DNA from: Cryptomeria japonica
Lineage: Eukaryota > Streptophyta > Pinopsida > Cupressales > Cupressaceae
DNA length: 64,000 nucleotides
NCBI RefSeq assembly: GCF_030272615.1
Contig: NC_081407.1
Coordinates: forward strand, 376,326,377 to 376,390,376
Reading direction: 5' to 3'
A program made the translations under genes and the position numbers. The notes below the pieces were generated by a model. It saw nothing but the letters and a program-made list of their open reading frames with translations, was not told the origin of the DNA and did not search any database. Below are positions 35,040 through 46,851 of the stretch, piece by piece; positions within the stretch are counted from its first letter, which is position 1; the number at the start of each line of letters is the position of its first letter.

Positions 35040-36284
35040 TCATTTCCCATCATCAGATGAATCTTTATCCCTACCCCAAAATTGATCTAATGAAAGTACA
35101 TTTACTGTGGGCTCATATTGATTCTCATGGTCCTTCTCTTCTGAAAAACCCTGAGCAATCATACATTGTTTGGCAACATGGGATAAATTGCAGACTTCAC
35201 ACCATGGATATTCTTCCACAAAATTGTTTACCTTCTTCAATGGATCAGGAGTTTCTTTCCTTAGATTTGCATTCACCAGTTTACCATATTTTTAGTTTGT
35301 ATTATATGGCATGTCATGCAATCTTGGCCTATTGTAACTTATATAGGCTTGTTAATTCTATATGGGGGTGGTTTCTCATTGTTTTTTTGCTTACCCTTCA
35401 TCTCCTTTAGCATGTCCATGATTTGACCAAACTCATCCTTTTTAGTTGCTCTAGGATTATATAATTTTGGATCATCTCTCTTGCAAATTCTTGTAGAAGC
35501 CTTTATGTTATTTTCAATAGTAGTAGTTGTTTTAAAAGCTAGCTGCAAGGTAGTAAGTTTATGACAGAAGATCTCATAATGAGTCTTGTTGTCAAAAGCA
35601 CTTAAATAAAAATCAATAAAAAATGAATCAACAAGCCTAATATCTCTTGGTATCCTATTAAGTACTTTATTAAACCTATTATTAAATTCATAGACTGATT
35701 CATTCTGATTTTTCTTTATGCTAGTCAACTCATGAGATGCAAATGAAGTATCATTATGTTCTCCAAATTCCTCCAAGAATATTATCACAAATTCCAGCCA
35801 ACTACCAATGCATCTGTCAAGAAGATTCCTATACCATTCTCCTGCATCCTCTATTAGAGATTGAACAAATAGTTTCATAAAAACATCTTCATGAGGGATT
35901 TCAAACTCTTCATTGGTATTTTTTACACTTATTACATGTTTCTCTACTTACTTCACCTCTTCCCTTCTCTTCTTCAACCCTGTTTGACTTAGGGATTTGA
36001 ATGACATCTCTTTCTAATCCAAGTTTCTACAATACCCAATTTGGTTGTCTCTTAAGAGCCTTTGCTATTTTAGATTCATCTCCATTTAAGTCAACCATTC
36101 TAAGAATAATTTCATCCAACTGCTTGTCCTCCTATTCCTCAGTAGTCATGGTTTCATCATGACCACCTTTATTATCTTTTGTACTTGAGTTATAAAAAGG
36201 ATTTTCCTCCAGATTTTCAAATTTATCACCTGATGAAGAACCATCCTCTCTATGAGGAAACTTATTATAACTCCCAAATGCCAT
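35040..36284 (-). pseudogene. Gypsy gag
   Basis: The likely start is ATG at 36284 (MAFGSYNKFPHREDGSSSGD). The central retrotransposon gag domain is at 35339-35878: LFVQSLIEDAGEWYRNLLDR, then FLEEFGEHND, then NESVYEFNNRFNKVLNRIP. The nucleic-acid-binding end is at 35040-35276 with WCEVCNLSHVAKQC, a CX2CX3HX4C knuckle one residue shorter than the usual CCHC box. Gag forms the virus-like particle. Several stops (for example TTEE* near 36130 and others between 35880 and 36100) break it. Confidence 0.85.
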
Positions 36285-36602
36285 ATTTTATACTGATTTC
36301 TTTTCTTTGTTTCTTTTCTTTGGAATCAACTGAACAAGATTATATTGTCCCTTGTGCAAAGACCCTCTCCCCCACATAAATCTTATTGAAAAATTCCTAG
36401 GGGTTTCTCTTATTTTCTCAAAATACCAACTATTACTCATATATTAAATGTAGAGTCTCCACCTCCTAAGAGGAACAATACTTTTATTAATCATCTGGGC
36501 TCCTTCCTCCAGCAGAGTCTAAAACAAAACCACCAAAAATTCTAAATACTTCTTATTACAACTCCCCAGCAGAGTCGCTCATCTGTTGCTTACAAAAACC
36601 AC
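36285..36602 (-). other. Gypsy 5' leader and primer-binding region
   Basis: This 318-bp leader lies between the 5' LTR and gag. Near the LTR the minus strand contains GCGACTCTGCTGGGGAG (about 36551-36567), a motif frequently found next to the LTR in plant Gypsy elements. The exact primer tRNA cannot be assigned because the LTR/PBS junction is mutated. Confidence 0.55.
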
Positions 36603-39328
36603 AGATTGGGAATCAAAAAGGGTTTGCCAAATCTCTAACCAATCCACTCACCCTTAGCCAACAAATAGGAATGGTCAAAGACTAAATTCCTCTACACTTT
36701 AGGCTCCACTAAACCTAGGTGGGTATACCCTAATCTCCAAAGCATAAAGAGATTTCTTTATAGTGAATTTAAATTATTGAATGTAGGTTTTTATGGGACT
36801 GGCAAACAATTTCCTGCAACTCTGCTTTTAACTTTCTTTAATTTGATGGTCTGAGTATAATTGAATATGAATAAAAGTTATAACAGAAAGTTGTTGGAAC
36901 TAAGAGTAATTATGAAAGAACATTGCAAGTAAAAACTAGTAATTTATTTCTCTAGTGAGGACTTTGTGCACACTTAATCTATTCACAAGAAACCAGAAAA
37001 AAACCAGTGCCTTATTTGACACTTTACATGTCACTTAATGGACTAGTATTTGTAATCTTTGGAGATAGTGTGAAGAAAAAAACTATCACTGCAATATCTT
37101 CAATGTATGCTATGAATAACAAAAAAAATTATACTATCTCTATACCAATAGATGATAAAACATTGCAACAAATATTCTTGAGATTTGTCCGAAAGATTTT
37201 AAATCATTGGCATCATATGACATGAAACAATCTGAAGATGAAAGCAACGAACCTTGTATATTAATTTCTGGGAACAATTGGTGTACAAAAACTACAGACT
37301 CATAGATACTTCATGATTACACTTGTTTGCACAAAATGGATTTTTATTTCTATAGACTTATCTCACATAACACTATAGGTTCCAACAGACAATCTGAAAA
37401 GATAATCTTCTTACATTTTTTTCTTTTTCTAGAATATAAAATAACTCTCTATATATACATGACTCAAACAATATGAATGAAAGGACACACCCTTTCATTT
37501 GTAGAAACAAAGACTAACAAAAATCCTAAATTCCTGACTATCCCTCTTAACTCCTATAATTAAAACACACAACAGTAACATAGACTAACTCTTTCCATCC
37601 AGCCGCTGACCACATTTTTGGATATGTTGAAGATATCTTTTCTCTTTATATGTAGTAGCGTTGAAGATAATATCTCTAACCACTATCTCTACTGTAACAA
37701 AACCTTCAACTTGTTTCCCTATTTCATTGATGTCCAACGCATCAGCATGAGCAATGCTAAGGGCTGAACTGAGTAGAGATCTACATTTGGTAGTCCACTG
37801 GTGCTTATCCTTCATGACCCCTGCATCATCCACTACACTTGGAAATCCATGATTGATGATACCTTTACACTCCTCATACTCGGTATTTAATTATGTTGTG
37901 AATCCTTGATGAGTGTCATTCAGCCTTTTGATTTTATTGATCCTTTTGTCACTCAGTGCCTGATCTTGCAGTAGCATGTTTAAGCTATCAAGGATCCTCT
38001 GCTGTGATAATGTGTTATCCATGGTTTTTTGGTAAACAATCTAGAATTGCTCCAATACCTTCTATACATTTTCAAATCGTTTAGTCAATAAAACACATGT
38101 TGTGTTTGTCCTTATGCTTTGCATTGTTTCCTTCAACTTTTTATTTTCCTGTGCAACTTTTCCAACTTCTTCCTTAGCTTGGATTCATCATGTTGCAAAG
38201 CTTATCAGGTGTCAGGACAACCCTTCCTGTGTTTCTCCGATGACCTGATGACATCAGGCTCCAGCCTATTTGTTTTCAGATCCATCAGCTTATGCTCCCC
38301 CAATGAGGTCTCCTTCCTGATAACCGCTTCAGGTTCCTCATCAAGTATCAGCATAGTGGAAAATAACTTCCTCCAAAGGGCTGATGTCATCCCGATGAAT
38401 TTACCTTGTCACTCTTTTAGTCACTTACTTCGGTGCAGGCTATCTTGATGAAACCTCATTTCCATCCATCATGATATCTACCCTATCGGGTATCGGGGTA
38501 GATTTTTCTTATGTTTCCCAATATCTCAATGATTTCAAAACATCTGCTCCATATTTTCCTTAGTTGGTGTAAGTCATGCCAATAACTTCTTCCTCTATAT
38601 TCAGTTTTGTCTTTCTTATCAGGTATAGGCGCAACCCAAAACTCATTTCACCGATGGTTTGAGTTATGCTGATGACTTAGCATTTCTACCTTTTGGTATT
38701 TCCTCAGCGGAATAAGTCATGTCGACGACACCACCTTTGTCACTTAGCCCATTAGGTATTGGAGTAGCACGAGATGACATTTTTTGACAACCCAATGATA
38801 TTTCCACCATCTACTTTACATTATCCTTCATCAGTGTAGGTTATGCCAATAAAACACTTCTTCTAGACTTCCATTTGGTTCTCCTTCAGAATGATTGGTC
38901 TAAGTCGTGCCGATAGATTCTCTCATTATTTATGCCGTTAGTCTTATTGGGGTAGCTTACACTAATAGTTCAAATTTGATAATTATGTAAATTAAGATCC
39001 TCTTCATATATCACTTGCACTTGTAACCTTTTATGGAAACTTTACATGTGCTAATAAATGACTATCACACAGGCCCAGAGAATGCCTTATAAGGATCCCA
39101 GTGCTATCATGTTGAAATTTCCTCGTGTAGTTCCTACTCAGTGCCAACCCTTAGCATGCTCTAGTGGTGCTTGGACAATTCTGAAAAACTAGTTACAGTA
39201 AGTTTTTCCTGGTATTGCAGCATACCTCCTGCACATACAATCCAAAAATAAATGCTCTTGTAATGAAAATGCACATATAAAACATCAAAGAACTAGTACA
39301 AAATATTTTATAGAAATATGTGCTAACA
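36603..39328 (-). repeat. 5' LTR of the Gypsy element (right copy)
   Basis: This 2.73-kb LTR's outer right end reads GTGCTAACA on the plus strand, so the element begins TGTTAGCAC on its own strand. It is followed by CATTC, a possible target duplication of CAATC at 27579-27583. The two LTRs differ by several percent by eye, indicating an old insertion. Confidence 0.9.
37585..38450 (-). pseudogene. Coiled-coil reading frame inside the 5' LTR
   Basis: This is the counterpart of 28566-29430. The downstream 82 codons (37585-37833) are open, starting with DDAGVMKDKHQWTTKCRSLL and ending with YLQHIQKCGQRLDGKS and a stop. Upstream the same frame gives SLGEHKLMDLKTNRLEPDV and LQHDESKLRKKLEKLHRK, interrupted by stops. 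The coding-like frame in both LTR copies shows that it predates insertion. The antisense open frame at 38119-38448 is a shadow of it. Confidence 0.6.
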
Positions 39329-40904
39329 CATTCAATAGTCATTCATGAAATATTCAACAAAAAATTAGTCCAATTTGGAGATGAATATATTGACCTTATC
39401 AAACTGTGCATCTTTAGTATATATGCAACTAAATTCAAGATTTTCAGTCTTCACCAAATCCTAGCTCTCAAATCAACAATCCTGCATCTATGTTTTTAGG
39501 TGTATCATGTAAACAGTAAAATGAATCCAACAAAAAATTATATTTTTGTTTTTGTCTTCTTACAATTTTCTAAAACTTTTTTTGAGGTAAAAAAAATGTC
39601 TCTAAAGATTACAAGACAAACTCACTTTATTAGTTTTTTAATTTTTTTAAAATTATTTTGGGCAAGAGTATTCATAGAGATAACATTGTAATTGTGAACT
39701 GAACAAATTTATCTGTCTTTCTCTGGCAAGCTTCCTTAAATTTTCTTCTAGTTTAAAAATTGTTTTCAATTTTTTTTTCTTCAATTTCAACCTTATATTG
39801 ATTATGTCTTATTTTAATGACAAATATTTCATATCTCTAATTTTAAATGTTCTTCATATTATTTCATTTTTAAATTTCTTTTAGAGGCTATTTAATTATG
39901 CTTTATCACATAATAAGTTTTTCTAATTTTATATATTGGTTATTTTGTACTATCTAATTTTAGGGTCATGTTTTGGAAATTAAACAAAACTATGATCGAC
40001 TATAATTCCACTTTGTTGTAGATTATAATTTTTATGATATGCATGCCAAAAGACAAAATGTAATAGAATTTTTTTATATATATCTAGAAAAACATAGAAA
40101 GTTTCCACTTAAATCAATATAAGATTGTCATATTATGTGATCTTAGAATTTCTAGAAAAATATACAAAGCTTTCATTTAAATCTAGATCATAGTTTTAAA
40201 TTTATTTGAAAATTGATTGATGATTCATTTAAAAAAATTAAAAAAAAAATTTAATCTATCGTTAGAATTTGTAGTGATTTACAAGATAAAATAGAAATGT
40301 TGCTTATATATCTACAATAAAATTTAGAAAGATTTTATTTCAAAATTATCATAAAACTATTTATTGATTGGTTTAAAACAACTTAGAAGGATACTATTTA
40401 GAGTTAAATTATTTATGCATATAAGGATACACAATATAAGTTTAACTTCAGTTCAAAGAAATATAATAATATATATTTGAATATAAATATGATAAAAAAT
40501 AGAAATTCAAATTACTATTTGATAATATTAATTTACTATTATTATTTAGTATAAAAGTGTTATGCTATTTTACTTTAAAGTTGTTTAAAATATATATATT
40601 AGAATGCAACTACGATAATATGTGTTTTCATTTTTATAACATTAGGATCCTCAAATTAATGGTTTCATCACTGTAGAATTGAGTAAAAGGAAACGTGAAT
40701 TATCTCTACTTAGTATAGTCATCTATTATTATTTCCTTTTGATGTTTGACATTGAATTTAGAGAGTATATGGATTTATGTTATAATCCACTTAAATCAAT
40801 GTAAGATTATCATATTATCTAATCTTACAATATCTTTTTGTATATTAAAAGATTCGTATATGAGAAGCACATCAAATATTTACAATACTTTTACATCAAG
40901 GGTT
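39329..40904. other. Anonymous very AT-rich DNA
   Basis: No gene or transposon signature is seen. Open frames are short and AT-driven. Just before the next element (about 40855-40904) the sequence GAAGCACATCAAATATTTA resembles the right-hand flank at about 47772-47795. This fits the two flanks being one locus with short local repeats before insertion. Confidence 0.5.
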
Positions 40905-40909
40905 TGTAG

Positions 40910-41850
40910 TGTTGGGATCCAAGAACACTGAGAGGGGCCAGGGGTGAATTAGTGTTATGTCGATAAGATAAGATTTTATGCTTTTATACCAAACACATAG
41001 AAACCAATAAATAAATAAACATATAACTTGAAGCAAATGAACCATCCACATGAATCAACACCATAACACATAGAATTTATATATGGAAAACCTCAAAGAG
41101 GAAAAACTATGGTGGGATTTGTGAACCACAATATCAATTCACTGGCCATCTGAAAATATATTACATATAATGGGGGCCTACACATGCAGGAAGGCACACT
41201 GCCTAGAGCACACTGCACATCACTAAAGAGCCTCACTAACTACAAGCTTCTGCTAAGAAAAACAATGAAAATGAACTCACAAAATGCATCTGCTATGCCA
41301 AATAGAGTTTCAGTTATAACTCTGCTCTGTATCGGTTCATAAACCCTTAACACTACTACCAGTATTACCTTCCCTCCATGTATATCTAACAAAAAATTTA
41401 CAGATCATTGCATGATACAACATTCACATACAAAATGATCTTTGCATTCCACAATCCTTATAAGTTCTATCCTCGCATAACCCTTAATGATTTCATATCA
41501 CATCTATCTGTCATAATGTCCTAACATACTGACCTATATATACCCATACCAACAATATGCCTTATGTCATCTTACAATGCATTACAAAAGATATACAATG
41601 TCATCTTTATATAATAATTACAAAATGATTTTCTAAAACAATCTTCCTTGATGTCAGCTTCCTGAAGTGTGGGATGTCGGTGTCAGTGATGTTATCGGTG
41701 TCGATGTAGCCCTAAATGCTCCAAAGTCGGTGTCTGTTGGTAAATGCCTCATAATGCTGGTAAATGATTCCTATCAAATCTTGTTGCTATATAGAATCTT
41801 GTTGCCATGAATGACAACAAAATGAGTCCAATTAGTGTCAATTGCCAACA
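40910..41850 (-). repeat. 3' LTR (left copy) of the element at 40910-47758
   Basis: This 941-bp LTR begins TGTTGGGATCC and ends TTGCCAACA on the plus strand. It shares long blocks with 46852-47758, including CAAGAACACTGAGAGGGG and GCACACTGCCTAGAGCACAC. Blocks such as CCTTCCTGCATGTG and the terminal C-rich stretch, read on the minus strand, are also shared with the LTRs of the small element at 49706-52303. Confidence 0.9.
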
Positions 41851-41864
41851 ATCTACCCCTTCAG
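41851..41864 (-). other. Polypurine tract
   Basis: Read on the minus strand, CTGAAGGGGTAGAT directly abuts the left LTR. Confidence 0.75.
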
Positions 41865-42103
41865 CATTGATGGCAACACTTATGTGAAAAATGGATTCCC
41901 TGTCGGTATGCTCCCCCTGAGCAATAGACTCCTCTTGATATTCTGATATCCTTTCAATGTGTTCCTATTTGATTTTTGTGATATTTTTCATATATATACA
42001 CTCCACTTTTGGCATCAATTCCAAAGGTCAGTGAAAGAATTGAAAGAATTCAGAACAAAAGAATGAATAACTACTGTTAATTTTACCAGAGCTTGACTAT
42101 CCT

Positions 42104-43600
42104 CTAAATTTCTGGGTAAGCCTTATCCAATAACTGAACATATGTATCCCAGCCAGTTTTAAAAGTTTCATAAATGGATACTAGTGCACTTAGTAAGTGT
42201 GCCAATGTTTCCTTCTCTTTGACTTCTGCTGGTGTGGGTTTAGCAATCATGTCCATACACTCTCTCTTATGTACACCCAATGAATTTAATATGGGCCATA
42301 CACTCTCTCTTATGTACACCCAATGAATTTAATATGGGACTTACAAGTCCTCTAAGACTCCTTGTTGTCAGAATGATCTTATCTTTCTCCTTCTCCAAAG
42401 AAAAAAATTTGTTCTCCAAGGATAAAATTTTCCCATCAACAGATGTTGTCAGTGATGTTAATCCATCAAAAGAATTTGCAATGTTAGATATCTCCTCATA
42501 CAACTCCTTCAATTTGCCATCTACATTAGCTGTAAGAATTTCTATGTTACAACAAACTCTATAGATATTTGTACACTGTTTTAAACAAACCTCAACAAGA
42601 ATGAGTTTAGCTTCAATTTTGTTTTTCTCTATTTCTATGATTTGATCAAAAGATGCTCTTTTAATTGTCATAAATATTTCTAAACCCTGTCGGTCTTCTA
42701 TCCACCTGAGTGATTGAAAATTATGACAAATATGATCTGTTAGTGTTTTGAGCTTGCCAAAAGGGCTTGCTCCATCTTCAATTTTATAATCAAGGATTGT
42801 GCAACAATGAAATGGATCGATCAATTATTACCTTGTCTGCAATACCTTCCTTTAATAATTTCTAAGTAGCCATCATCATCATTTCAGTTGGACTCATCTT
42901 AGTGACTGATTTCTTCTCAACCTGAGAAGTATCAATTGCCAAAACCTTTTCCAAGGATTCAATATTAACTATTAATGTAGACTCAATTTCCTCTACGTTA
43001 TCCTCTTTAGCATCGGTGGCTTTGCAACTTGGTGCAGTGTCAGTTAGTATTGGTGGAGTATTATCCATAATATGTCTCGTAACCTGTACATTTCCTTCCT
43101 TAAAAATGGTTTTTGTCGATATGAACTGTACACTCTCCTTAGTCGATTGATTTTGTATATCTATAGTTACTACCATTTGTGTCAAAATTGGAGTTGAACT
43201 ACCCAAAATACCTTTCCTTTTTGATTTGTCAGGAATGGTGGAAATTGTAGCCTTAACAAACTCTTCCTTAGATGTAAGAAATTTGGATTATTCTAGAAGA
43301 ATTTCACCCAACCTTCACTGGTCTCATTGATTACTTTAGTAACTCTACCCATCATTAAACTTATCTACCGAGGTTCACTACTAAAAACTATCCTATTAGA
43401 AACATCTATACATCTCTTCATTTCATCATTACTAATAGCATCACATACAGTCAAAAGTTCTACTTCTTTGATCTCCCTATCCCTCTTCACAACATCAAGT
43501 CTTCTAGCATCTAGTTTATTATACAAATATAGAGGTATTTCCTTCAAAATTTCTACTAAGGATTTCTTATAAATGTCTATATGTAACAAAATTGCCTCTT
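42104..43600 (-). pseudogene. Accessory coiled-coil protein, C-terminal half
   Basis: The minus strand gives successive open pieces: 43365-43589 (LHIDIYKKSLVEILKEIPLY, then LYNKLDARRLDVVKRDREI), 42862-43206, 42267-42824 and 42104-42319. The third has ILTANVDGKLKELYEEISNI, then SLENKFFSLEKEKDKIILTT, with strong heptad character, and the last has ETFKTGWDTYVQLLDKAYPE. The first piece matches HLDIYNKFLIEVVDDLPSDL and LYRRLDAKR in the ORF of the small element (50218-51258), and the coiled-coil parts are also alike. It is a decayed copy of unknown function, carried by a retrotransposon. Confidence 0.65.
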
Positions 43601-45280
43601 CTATCTCATTCTGCTCAAATTCTCATAACACATAGATACATTTTTAAAAATTCCATCTTTGGTAATTTTATCAATCAGCTCAGCATAGATCATTTTGGCC
43701 TTACCAGACTCAGTAACATCACTCTTCTTCTTTTTGCTTGGGGTAGTCGGAGTAGATGTGACTTGTTTCCTCTTTTGTGTAGCCTTCCTTGCCAGATGTG
43801 GGGGTGCAGTAGGTTTTGTTACCTATTAGACAAGTCTCCTCCTAGGCTCTGCCTTCTTCTGCTCTAGCAATGGCTAGTCTTCCTTCTTCTTCTATACCCT
43901 TCTGAAAGATAAACGTTCATTGTCCTCAGGGTTAGAATCAGAGGTGATGGGGGAAATGAAAGCTTCGAGCTTCTTCACTTCCAGAGTACTAGCCACTGTC
44001 AATTCTCCTACCGGTTTAGATCCAAAACCCATTTCAGTGTCTATTCTGTGCAAGACATTTTACAAAAATGTAAACATCTTCTCTATTTTCTTCTCCCTTC
44101 TCTTCCTATTAAAACCCAGTTTTGACTTCAAAATCCTTCTCTTGTGTTGGGCCAAAATGCTCTTTTTTGTCATCCAATGGGGCATCTAGCAGGATTTGGG
44201 CATAGCGGTCCAGGATGTTGTCATCCACCTCATATCCAAGCTTTGTGATATAGATGATCCTAGCTTCAACTACCTCCATAAGGGTTTCATCCTTTTTTAC
44301 CATGAAACAAATGTTAGTGGAGTATTTCTCTACAATGTTCTTTGATAACCTCTCTCTGCCTCATGTTTACCTGAAATGATTTGAAGTAACCCCAAAGTTT
44401 TTCATCTCTGCTTGTACCAAGACCGATGATTTCTTCCTTAATATGCATACCTACCAGTATGTCATGTGGCCAATGCTTCTTTCCAAGACAAGGTAGCACA
44501 TTCATGAAGTAAAGCATCAGACATACAATGAGATTACCATATCTAAAAGTTCCTTTCTTAACTCCCTTAATATTTCCAAGATTTATCATTAACTCACTCC
44601 TCAACCATTCACATAGATCATAATTTGCATTAATCCTTAACATTTGATATGCTGCATGAATGTATGAATTAGAAATGAAATTCAATTGGCTAGATTGAGT
44701 TTCCATATAACCAATTATCATGTTTGAAATTTTACATCAGTGTCAGTGATTGTGTTGATCCTCATTGGTTTGTGATCATGACTTGCACCAGTGAGTTTCT
44801 CTACCTCTGAGTTGGAAAGTTTCTTGCCAGGTTCTTGACTGACCTTGGGTATGTCGGTGACCACTTGAATAGCCTCATGGTAATCATGTAAGGCCCATCC
44901 AGCTAGATAAACTAGTTATGAACCCTACTCAAAATGTATTTGATGACCTCATCCTTGAATTTTGGTATGTATAGAATACTGGTTAACCCTAGATCCTCAA
45001 TTGCTTTGAATTTCATCTTGATGGTTCTGGAGCTACCCATTATCACAGATTGATACATACTTTTTATCTCCTCTATGCCTAGATCCTCTAGGGTTTAGTG
45101 AATGTATGCCCTTATGTCTTCAACATACATCATGTCATTAGGAACTGTAGAAAATGCTCCCATAGAGTCTTCCTTCTTAGCAATCTGGGGAACCTCCTTG
45201 AATATGGGCCTCAGCCTATCCTTAACCTCTACAATAGTGGTGTTTGCAATGAAAGTAGGAGCTGAAAATCTAGATGCCAT
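43601..45280 (-). pseudogene. Accessory non-pol ORF, N-terminal and middle part
   Basis: The minus strand starts at ATG 45280 with MASRFSAPTFIANTTIVEVK, then LRPIFKEVPQIAKKED. After a TAG it continues in frame with LEDLGIEEIKSMYQSVIMGS. The piece 44314-44721 (135 codons) has YDLCEWLRSELMINLGNIKG and GTFRYGNLIVCLMLYFM, and 44109-44303 continues with EVVEARIIYITKLGYEVDDN. Near 43800-43700 a basic stretch (KRKQV, then PSKKKKSD) looks like a nuclear localisation signal. I do not recognise the domain. It resembles plant-transposon-associated proteins only in general style. It is broken by stops and frameshifts. Confidence 0.55.
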
Positions 45281-45689
45281 TTCGAGGAATACCTGAAAGT
45301 GAATGTCAGTTGGAAGATTGAGTGCTTCTCAGATAATTGCTCAAAATCCTTTCACAATGCCTTTGTACACTCTTAATTTGCCTAAAATTTTCCCTTTCTT
45401 TGCTCTAAACACTTGAATGCTCAGTGAGTGAAAATTAATCCACTTATCCTTTTTATTAATGAAGAAAACCCTAATCTTTCAATGTAATAAATGCTTCACC
45501 AACAACCCTACCGAATGCTGGTTTTCACAGTCTTGTGTCAAGTGAACCTTCATTAATGATGAAAAAAACTCTCCAAATCTCCTTAGATCTCCTCCATAGT
45601 AATATGAAAGATTTTGCAATGACTTTACCAACCCGTAAGGCTTATGCCTCAGTTATTGGTGGAATTTCCTGTCAGTGGAGAAATACCCT

Positions 45690-46836
45690 GTTCTATCGAT
45701 GGAGTAACTAGTGTAGATCCATCTCCACTTGGTCCTTAAAATTTTCTAACCCATCTCTTTGTGTGATCTTGTTGTATTTCATCTACCTTCTGCTTTACTT
45801 TCTCATTATCTTTATCATTGCTAAGCAGTTGAGTCTTTCTTCTGCAGTACTTAGCAATATGACCTATTTTGTTGCATGCATAACATGTAACATTATTCTT
45901 CTGAATTGCTTTGACAAATCTAGTATCAATCCTTGACCTATAGTGATTAGGAAAATATCCAAACTTTCCTCATGCATGACATTTAACATTCATTTTGCAG
46001 TCCTCTGACTTATGACCATACTTCTTGCAATTTGTGCATTGATCGGAATAGAATTGTTGTTTTGGATTTCTCTATTTCTACATTGCTTAGCCATATGCCC
46101 AAATTTGTTGCAAACAAAACATCTACAATTGAATTTAGAAGCATTAGATTTCCTTACCAGTATCCTTTGTTCTGATGAGTTTTGCACACCAATTTTTTGA
46201 TCTGGAGTACCAGAGCTTTCACCTTGTACAAATCCAAGTCCTCTAGAATCATCAGTATTCCTTTGTCTTTTCAACAAGTCATTTAATTGTGCAATACTAA
46301 TTTGGTAAAATTTTCTTTGTACTCACTTGCAGTAGTCAAATCATCTCTCGGAGATATTACTTGTCCTTCAAGTTCTTGTTCATTATTTTGGGATTGCACC
46401 AAACTAGTTTTCAACATATCATTCTCATGGGCCAATCTGTCACATTCCTCAGATTTGTTCATTAGAGATGTAGCAAGATTTTCTTCTTTCTTATTTCTAT
46501 CCTCAATATCCTTAGACATCCTCATTGTTAGGTCTTGCATTTCATTTCGCATGAGCATGTTTTCTTGACTCAGTTTCTGACATTATTCCTTGAGAGCATT
46601 ATCATCATCTTGTTTTTGCAAAAGTTCCTTCCTTCTAGCTTGAGTAGATGATAACCCTTCTTGGAGGACAAGAATAAATTCATTTATAGAATTTAGTTCA
46701 TATTGCAGTTTTAGGTTCTTAATCCTTTCAGCATCATAATCCTCAAGAGCCATCTCAAGTTGTTTCTCCATAACCATTCCTAAAGATTCTAGTTTTAGGA
46801 TCTTCCTCAAGCTGTTAAACTTTTTCTGAGGTACAA
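45690..46836 (-). pseudogene. Gag C-terminal half with zinc knuckles
   Basis: Starting almost at the primer-binding site, the minus strand encodes a coiled-coil region (46583-46810 and 46283-46558, for example MEKQLEMALEDYDAERIKNL and ENMLMRNEMQDLTMRMSKDI). A series of CCHC knuckles follows: CFVCNKFGHMAKQC (about 46083-46124), CTNCKKYGHKSEDC (about 45995-46038), a ruined one near 45940-45990, and CYACNKIGHIAKYC (about 45846-45888). The usual N-terminal gag domain of Copia elements is absent, so the frame begins with the coiled coil. Stops and shifts occur between the blocks. Confidence 0.75.
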
Positions 46837-46849
46837 GGCTCTAATACCA
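46837..46849 (-). other. Primer-binding site
   Basis: The minus-strand sequence TGGTATTAGAGCC, two bases after the LTR end, matches the initiator tRNA-Met type with one change. Confidence 0.85.
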
Positions 46850-46851
46850 AT

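Larger units (their letters stand above)
27584..39328 (-). mobile_element. Ty3/Gypsy LTR retrotransposon, complete but decayed
   Basis: An 11.7-kb element reads right to left. LTRs of about 2.73 kb (36603-39328 and 27584-30317) flank gag (36284 down to about 35040), protease (34958-33906), an RNase H-like domain, reverse transcriptase, the usual RNase H, and integrase (to about 30690). The integrase sits after RT, which defines Ty3/Gypsy. Flanking bases CAATC and CATTC differ at one position and may be the target duplication. There is no chromodomain motif after the integrase. The long LTRs and the second RNase H point towards the Tat/Ogre side of the superfamily, but this is inference. Stops, frameshifts and mutated catalytic residues show it is inactive. 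Confidence 0.9.

Noticed and set aside
38119-38448. 109-codon plus-strand frame (and its counterpart at 29161-29430)
   Set aside because: It is antisense to the coding-like minus-strand frame in the LTR. Its conservation is explained by LTR duplication.
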